Positions 44,059-49,406 of a stretch of DNA of 49,406 nucleotides are shown one piece after another. The position numbers and the translations under genes were made by a program. The stretch's first letter is position 1. Every line of letters starts with the position of its first letter. The notes under the pieces were generated by a model. That model ran no database searches and was not told the DNA's origin. It worked only from the letters and a program-made list of their open reading frames with translations. This DNA comes from Fibrobacterota bacterium (GTDB lineage Bacteria; Fibrobacterota; Fibrobacteria; UBA11236): NCBI GenBank assembly GCA_023249635.1, contig JAHFCH010000020.1:1-49406 (forward strand), read 5' to 3'.

Positions 44059-47000
44059 TTAAGCGAATTCCTTTATCGCCGCCTTGATGCCTTCCTGAGC
44101 CGGATTCTTCCCCAGCGCGTAGCGCAGCCGCGGCAGCACTTCGCCTGTCCGTCCCAGGGCCTGGGCGCATTGCCACAGGTTGAGCAGGATGTCCTGATCG
44201 AGGGGGTGCAGGGAGCTGGCGAGTTCGAAGAGGCCGAATGCGTCGCTATGCCGCTTCTCGGTGAAGGCGATAATGCCGAGACCGTTGTAAGCCTGGGGAT
44301 TCTCGGCCTGGGCCTTGACGGCGTCGAGGAATACGGCGATGGCCTCGCCTTGCTTGCCCTGTTCCATCAGCGTTTCCGCCTTGGAAAGCAGGGCGGAATT
44401 GGCTTCCAGGGCTTGCAGGCTGCCGAACATGTGGATGGCCTGCCCTTGGGCGAGGATATGCTTGCGCATCGCCAGGGCCTGGGGATGATTGGGATTGGTT
44501 GCGAGGGCGTTGTCGAGCAGAACGTCCATGGACTCCGCGTCACCGAGCTTGAGGGCCGTGTCGAAAGCGTTGATCAGGGCATCGCCCCAGGCGGGACGGA
44601 CTTCCAGGGCCAGGCAGAAGAAGTTCCAGGCGGCGTCACCTTCGTTGGTGTACCACGAAGCCAGGCCCAGGTTGTTGAAGGCGCGGAAATCGTCTTTGTC
44701 CGATTCCAAAGCCGCCTGCAGATACTCAACGGCCTTCTCCAGGCCGCCGCTGCGCAACAAGCTTTCGGCCTGCTGATTGGCGTCGCGCGAGGCGAGCAGG
44801 GCACTGGCGTCCAGGTTGCCGCGGGCCATGGCGTGGCGGATTTGCTCGGCGGTGGCGGCCAGGTCCGGGATGGACGGATCCGATTCCACGCCGGTCTTAT
44901 GGGCCGAGTCCTCGAGCAGGCGGGCGGCCTCGTCGGCGCGGCCGACGGCCAAGAGGGTGTCGGACAGATTGAAGAGCACGTCGGTTTCGTTGGGGCAATG
45001 CTTGAGCGCCGTGGTGAAATGCATCAGGGCCAGATCGGCGTCGCCGCAGGCATGGGCGATGATGCCCAGATAGTTGCAGCAGGGGCCGGTATCCCGGTTG
45101 CTCTGCATGCGGGCTTCCAGCGTGTCGACGGCGGCCGCGTATTTTCCGGCCTGGATGAGGGCTTCCACTTCGGAGCGCCACACGGGCAGTTGCGAAGCGG
45201 CGGGACGGGGGAGCGCTGCCGTGGCTTGCGGCTTGGCGCCGGCCGGTTTTTCCAGACCGCCCAGGAAGCGGGCGAATACGGGGTTGCCGGGAAAGCGCGA
45301 GGCCAATTGGGCCGCCTCCTCGCGGGAGACGTTGCCGCCCTGGGAGGCCAGCACGTCGAGTATGTTCTGGGCCGCGTCGGCATGCGATCCGTCGAGCTCG
45401 AGGCTGCGGATGAAGAAGGACATGGCTTCGGTTGAAAGGTCTTCGGAGAAGAGCACCACGCCTAAGCTGCAATAGGGCTCGGGATTGGCGGGCGCAGCGG
45501 CCTGGGCTTCCAGGAACAGCGTGCGGGCCTTGTCCAAATCGCCGGATTCGAAGGCGGCCTGTCCGGCCTGCAGGATATTCCGGGCCGGGGCCGACAACGG
45601 CGCCGCGGTCTTGGCGGCGGAAGGCGCGGTCGGGGTAACCGGGGTGTTAACCGGGGTCGGCTTCGATTCCTGGCCGGGAATGGATACCTGGGTATCGTTC
45701 ACGGCGGCGGCGCCCTTGGCCCATTTGCGGTTGTACTTTTCCTGGTTCTCGATCATGAGGGCGCGCCAGTCCACCGATTCCTGGTTGAACGATACGCTGC
45801 CGAAATGGTGGATGAAGCTGTCGTCGGCGAAAAGGGCGCGGAAGCCGTGGAAGCGGACGCGGACGCAATAGTCATCGTCCTCGAAATTGCCTTTGCCGAA
45901 ACGCTCGTCGTAGAAGCCTACCTTCTGGAACACGCGGCGGGGGATGAGATGGCAGAAGCCCTTGATGAAACCGAATTCGCAGGCGGAAAGATCATGTTCG
46001 GCTTGCCATTTGGAGATGTAATCCGGGATGCCTGCCTCGTTGTAGCCCTGCGCGTTCTTATACGGCACGTCGGAGACCACTTGGGGTCCGGCGATGTAGT
46101 TGGAGCGGGGGCCGACCAATCCGATGGAAGGGTCGCTCTCGGCCAGGCGTACCATGTTCTCGAGCCAGCCGGGTCCGACGATCACGTCGTTGTTCAGGAT
46201 CAGGATGTAATCGCCTTCGGCCAAGCGCATCCCCTGGTTCCAGCCCTTGGAGACGCCCAGGTTTTCGGCGTTGCGGATGACTTTGGCGCCGGGAACGGAA
46301 CGGAAGAAGGCCTCGGTGCCGTCCTTGCTGCCGTTGTCGACCAGGATCAGCTCATAGGCCTGTTTGGTGTGCTTGCGGATGGACTCGATGCACTTCTTGG
46401 TGTACTCGACCTGGTTGAAACCCAGGATGACGATGGAAACCTTCTTGGCGGTATGCAAACCGGAAGAGCGAGGGGTCGCTTCGATCTGGAGCCAACCGGG
46501 CTTGAGGGCGGCATAGGTGGCCCCGTTCTCGGGGAAGCCCAGGTAAGGGCGTTCACCGCTGACGGCGAAACCCGCGCGCCATAGCGCCATGCGGATGCCG
46601 TCGGCCGTAAGGTCGATGGCGGGCAAGGCGGCGGTGCCCTTGATGCCCATGGCCTCGTTGCCGTCGAACAAGACGATGAGGCGCTTGAGGCCGGTGGCTT
46701 GCTTGCGCAGGTTGATCAGGCGTTCGGGCAGGCGATCGATGATGTCGGTGGTGATGCGCAGGATGATCAGATCCTGTTCGATGAGCTGGGAGGGTTCGCC
46801 CAGGACGTTGAAGACCTTGATGCCGCCGGTGATGCCGAGGCCGCCGGCCTTGGAGCCCGCGAAGCAGATGTATTTGGAGTCGCGCAGGAACGGGCGCAGG
46901 CTTTCGGGATAAAGGCTGATGCCGTCTTGGCCCTTAGGCGCGATGGCGGGCTTAGCAGGTGCAGGGGCGGGCGCGGGCGCGTTGACCGCGGCAGCGGGAC

Positions 47001-48807
47001 CTGAGGCCGATGCCGAGTTTACGGCGGCGGCGATTGAAGCGATAAGACCGGCGAAATCGGCAGGTACGGTTTGAGCCGACTGGGCGTCGCCCATTTTCCC
47101 CAAGGCGGCTTGGAGCGACTTGGAGAGGGGCAAGGTGCCCGATTCCTTGGGCTTCTGCACGGCGGTCCAGCTTTGCTTGGGTTCCGACGAAGCGGCCGAA
47201 GCGGCTGAAGGAGCAGGAGCGGCCGGAGCGGATTCCGGGGCGGTGACGGTCAAGCCGACGGGCATATCGGATGCGCGGGCCATGAGCCAGGGAGGATCGA
47301 TGGCCTTGCCGGCGGCTTCGCTGCGGGCCAATGCGCCCAAGGCGGCCAGGAAGGCGGCGGTATCGGCAGTGGCGATGGCGGCGATGCTCTTGGCGAGCCA
47401 GTCCTTACGGGCCAGCAGGGCGCAGCCGGATGCGGTTTCGTCCTTGGGGCCCATGCCTTCCCCGATGCGCAGGGGCAGGGGCATGGCGGCGTCCAGGGAA
47501 GCGAGGTCGCGCTTGTCGAGCCAGTGATTGAACATCGTCGACGATTCCACGCCCGCGACGCAGAAGAAGGCATGGCTGCCGGGCATCAGGGCCAGGGCTA
47601 TTTCGATGGCTTGGCGGGCGGGTACCTGCGCGCCCAGATCCAGCTTGCGCAGATTCGCTCCCGTGGGAGCATCGGCGGATACCGATCCGGCGGTGCCGTT
47701 GAGGACGATGATTTCGACCCCGGGCCGCGCGGGTAAGGCGGCGAGGGTGCGTTCCAGGCGCGCGTTGACGTCGCCGGAGGCGCCGCCCGCGTAGACGACC
47801 GCGGTAACCGAGTTCCAGTTGCTCTGCGCGCCTTGGGGGGCGGAATCGTTCTTGCCCGCGGTGTTTCGTTTGAGTCCGTTCATCATAGAGCCTCCCGCTT
47901 GATCCAAAAGGTCCGCATCGGACCTCGCCAATACTTCCTGGGAAGGGCTGAACCAGCCGATCCCCCACAAATCCAAGGCCGCGGGAACGTTTTTCCTGCC
48001 GCCGTAATGTCTCACCAGTTTCTTGTACATCGCATCGGTCGACTCCTGCGTCAGGCGGTCGACGGTGGATTTCTTTTCGGTCTTGAAGCTCTTCTGGCCC
48101 TCGTGGAACACGAACGCGTCCGCGGCGACGACGAGCTTGAGTCCGGCATTCCGAAGCCGCCAGCTCAAATCGAGATCATCGTTGCCCAGGAACAGGTCCT
48201 CGTCCATGCCGCCCATCGACGCGTACCGCGACCGCTCCATCATCAGGCAGAAGCCGATGAGCAACTTGGTGGCCACTCCCTTGCCGGCATTGCCATCCTT
48301 GAGGATGCGCGCGAGGTTCTCCGCCACTTCGGCGGCGCCGTTGCCGGGGAACGACTTCGCGTCGCGCCAGGCGGGAGGCAGGTTCAAGTCGAGGCGTTGC
48401 AGTCCGGCCACGTAATTCGATACGGGACCTACCGCGCCGACCGTCTTGTCCTCGAAGTAGCGCGCCATGCAATGCGACCAGCCCTTCGTGACCAAGGTGT
48501 CGGGGTTCAGGAAGATGACGTATTCGCCTTGCGCGATCGCCGCCCCCTGGTTGCAGCCCTTGGAAAAACCGTTGTTCACCCCGTTGAGGATGGCGCGGAT
48601 GTCGCCCTGGGCCCGCAGATAGTCCTGCGTTCCATCGCGCGAATCGTTGTCCACCACTATCACCTCGTGACTCCCATCGGTAAGGGCGTTCCCGCCGGTA
48701 CCGCATCCCCGCAACGAGTCCAGGCAAACCCGGATGTTGTCGCGCGAATTGTAGGTGACGATGATGACGGAGTAGAGCGGCTTCCTAGAACTGGTAGCTG
48801 AGCTCAT
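44059..48807 (-). CDS. Giant multidomain glycosyltransferase with two GT2 domains and TPR array
   Basis: ATG 48807 lies inside the end of the MerR-type gene (23-base overlap), so translation is probably coupled. The 1582-residue protein has: a rhamnosyltransferase-like GT2 domain at residues about 10-290 (YSVIIVTYNSRDNIRVCL, VIVVDNDSRDGTQ, VIFLNPDTLV, MGGMDEDLFLGNDDLDLSWRLRNAGLKL); a region at about 330-510 that looks like a degraded GT-A fold; a Pro/Ala linker; a further alpha/beta part at about 640-770; a second GT2 domain at about 785-1040 (VSIVILGFNQVEYTKKCI, LILVDNGSKDGTE, YILILNNDVIVGPGW, NFEDDDYCVRVRFHGF); and a long TPR array to the end. No membrane segments. The DPD/NND metal motifs and the catalytic EDDD/GNDD segments are present in both GT2 domains. 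A role in assembling a surface or flagellar glycan is inference. Confidence 0.87.
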   Translation of the reverse strand: MSSATSSRKPLYSVIIVTYNSRDNIRVCLDSLRGCGTGGNALTDGSHEVIVVDNDSRDGTQDYLRAQGDIRAILNGVNNGFSKGCNQGAAIAQGEYVIFLNPDTLVTKGWSHCMARYFEDKTVGAVGPVSNYVAGLQRLDLNLPPAWRDAKSFPGNGAAEVAENLARILKDGNAGKGVATKLLIGFCLMMERSRYASMGGMDEDLFLGNDDLDLSWRLRNAGLKLVVAADAFVFHEGQKSFKTEKKSTVDRLTQESTDAMYKKLVRHYGGRKNVPAALDLWGIGWFSPSQEVLARSDADLLDQAGGSMMNGLKRNTAGKNDSAPQGAQSNWNSVTAVVYAGGASGDVNARLERTLAALPARPGVEIIVLNGTAGSVSADAPTGANLRKLDLGAQVPARQAIEIALALMPGSHAFFCVAGVESSTMFNHWLDKRDLASLDAAMPLPLRIGEGMGPKDETASGCALLARKDWLAKSIAAIATADTAAFLAALGALARSEAAGKAIDPPWLMARASDMPVGLTVTAPESAPAAPAPSAASAASSEPKQSWTAVQKPKESGTLPLSKSLQAALGKMGDAQSAQTVPADFAGLIASIAAAVNSASASGPAAAVNAPAPAPAPAKPAIAPKGQDGISLYPESLRPFLRDSKYICFAGSKAGGLGITGGIKVFNVLGEPSQLIEQDLIILRITTDIIDRLPERLINLRKQATGLKRLIVLFDGNEAMGIKGTAALPAIDLTADGIRMALWRAGFAVSGERPYLGFPENGATYAALKPGWLQIEATPRSSGLHTAKKVSIVILGFNQVEYTKKCIESIRKHTKQAYELILVDNGSKDGTEAFFRSVPGAKVIRNAENLGVSKGWNQGMRLAEGDYILILNNDVIVGPGWLENMVRLAESDPSIGLVGPRSNYIAGPQVVSDVPYKNAQGYNEAGIPDYISKWQAEHDLSACEFGFIKGFCHLIPRRVFQKVGFYDERFGKGNFEDDDYCVRVRFHGFRALFADDSFIHHFGSVSFNQESVDWRALMIENQEKYNRKWAKGAAAVNDTQVSIPGQESKPTPVNTPVTPTAPSAAKTAAPLSAPARNILQAGQAAFESGDLDKARTLFLEAQAAAPANPEPYCSLGVVLFSEDLSTEAMSFFIRSLELDGSHADAAQNILDVLASQGGNVSREEAAQLASRFPGNPVFARFLGGLEKPAGAKPQATAALPRPAASQLPVWRSEVEALIQAGKYAAAVDTLEARMQSNRDTGPCCNYLGIIAHACGDADLALMHFTTALKHCPNETDVLFNLSDTLLAVGRADEAARLLEDSAHKTGVESDPSIPDLAATAEQIRHAMARGNLDASALLASRDANQQAESLLRSGGLEKAVEYLQAALESDKDDFRAFNNLGLASWYTNEGDAAWNFFCLALEVRPAWGDALINAFDTALKLGDAESMDVLLDNALATNPNHPQALAMRKHILAQGQAIHMFGSLQALEANSALLSKAETLMEQGKQGEAIAVFLDAVKAQAENPQAYNGLGIIAFTEKRHSDAFGLFELASSLHPLDQDILLNLWQCAQALGRTGEVLPRLRYALGKNPAQEGIKAAIKEFA

Positions 48808-49168
48808 TCTTGACCAATGCCAGGATTTTTTCGGCCATCTCTGCGCTCAAGGTTTCCAAGGTACCGGTGGCCTGGCTGTTGGACAGGTTGGCGGCTTGGT
48901 TCTGCTTGGCAAGCGCGCGCTTGGCGCCTGCAATCGAGTAACCCTCTTCCTTAAGCATGCGGAAGATGGTCCGCAGCTTGATGATCTGGGCATCCCCGTA
49001 ACGGCGCTGTTTCCCCATGGTCCGGGGCGCCACCAGAAAGTCGGAGAATTCCTTTTCCCAGTACCGGATGGTATGGGGCGGAACTCCGATGATGCGGGCT
49101 GCATCACGGATGCTGATTAAGGGTTCTTGATTTCTCTTATCTGTGATTTCCATCGTGTCGGAGAACAT
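48785..49168 (-). CDS. MerR-family transcriptional regulator
   Basis: ATG 49168 has AAGGAG five bases upstream. The 127-residue protein has the MerR winged-helix domain (LISIRDAARIIGVPPHTIRYWEKEFSDFLVAPRTMGKQRRYGDAQIIKLRTIFRMLKEEGYSIAGAKRAL) and a short C-terminal helix without a cysteine-based metal site, so it is of the small MerR type that senses by other means. It is the first gene of the operon and overlaps the start of the giant glycosyltransferase, so it probably controls it. A clear MerR-type operator (19-20-bp spacer promoter) could not be fixed upstream. Confidence 0.9.
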   Translation of the reverse strand: MFSDTMEITDKRNQEPLISIRDAARIIGVPPHTIRYWEKEFSDFLVAPRTMGKQRRYGDAQIIKLRTIFRMLKEEGYSIAGAKRALAKQNQAANLSNSQATGTLETLSAEMAEKILALVKNELSYQF

Positions 49169-49235
49169 ATACGCTCCTTCGGAAAGCGGTTATGGTGTAC
49201 AGGGGTAACAAAGCAAGTACGGTGCCAACCCAGGA

Positions 49236-49406
49236 ATGAACCGGAAAGCCCTTAAAAAGGTCGAATTAGCGCGAATTTTGAAGCAGGAGTTGAAGCTTCG
49301 CGCCAGGAACGGGAAAGTCCTGCCGACCGGGCCCGGCAGAAACTTCGAGCGATTCCCGGAGGGGAATGCCAGCGCGGGCCATAGCTTCCGGTCAAACTTC
49401 GGGTTT
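49236..49406 (+). CDS. Possible partial gene running off the window, very uncertain
   Basis: An ATG at 49236 opens a frame of 57 codons without a stop up to the window end. The start is basic and helical (MNRKALKKVELARILKQE). Only AGG at 49232-49234, two bases from the ATG, hints at a ribosome site, which is too close. It would be divergent from the MerR gene. The length is not enough to separate it from chance in GC-rich DNA. Confidence 0.2.
   Translation, partial: MNRKALKKVELARILKQELKLRARNGKVLPTGPGRNFERFPEGNASAGHSFRSNFGF

Noticed and set aside
44170-45435. Long open frame on the plus strand opposite the TPR part of the giant glycosyltransferase
   Set aside because: Composition is typical of antisense shadows in GC-rich DNA, while the TPR array on the minus strand is clear.

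Overview
The window is a GC-rich bacterial chromosome segment. Several independent signs point to Fibrobacterota (FCB superphylum), probably a free-living, environmental member rather than a rumen one. They are: a TIGR02147-type regulator (a family first described as a Fibrobacter paralogous family) next to a LamG lipoprotein; secreted enzymes that end in short beta-rich C-terminal domains like those used by type IX secretion; a short FCB-style primary sigma factor; and a UvrA of the Bacteroidota-like zinc-finger type. The assignment is inference from gene content. There are no rRNA or tRNA genes, insertion sequences, integrases or CRISPR arrays that I can support.

Layout, left to right. 1-2618: 3' end of an RND efflux pump translationally coupled to a TolC-type outer-membrane protein. 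2927-8195: three tandem secreted carbohydrate-active proteins (GxGYxYP family, GH99 with a fascin-like trefoil, GH71/99-like). 8382-9921: a primary-type sigma factor and an orphan receiver. 9881-11320: a methyltransferase-like protein with a degraded SAM site, a structured non-coding RNA on the minus strand with a near-consensus promoter and a strong terminator (6S-like rod), and a 49-residue lmo0937-type membrane peptide. 11350-16215: a ferredoxin/MBL hydrolase and a secreted redox pair (diheme cytochrome plus beta-propeller/HEAT dehydrogenase-like protein). 16486-21584: an unrecognised coiled membrane protein divergent from uvrA, whose product carries a C-terminal AT-hook. 21912-24089: a cytosolic-looking protein made of 15-residue repeats, a DUF2071 protein and a second orphan receiver.

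24090-24723 is a 634-base gap holding a 138-nt element of four perfect hairpins closed by an 11-bp stem, and a separate 10-bp inverted repeat ahead of the TIGR02147 regulator/lipoprotein pair. 27462-33936: Fpg/Nei glycosylase, DUF3574 lipoprotein, a PQQ-type sugar dehydrogenase, a 4-TMS membrane protein and several small envelope proteins, including a Cys-rich protein, a lipoprotein and a mono-haem lipocytochrome in a row. 33969-36322 is a tight minus-strand operon of metal-ligand-rich proteins (YchJ, YkgJ, and a DMT transporter with a long His tail). 36832-38294: Sua5 and a FlgM-like anti-sigma factor preceded by a sigma-28-like promoter. 38516-49168: a MerR-type regulator followed by three very large GT2/TPR glycosyltransferases, probably for surface or flagellar glycan.

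The most novel-looking signals are the two structured RNA candidates, the 15-residue repeat protein, the MerR-led giant glycosyltransferase operon beside flgM, and two intergenic inverted repeats whose arms are built of short tandem units. Family names come from reading the protein sequences; no database search was run.
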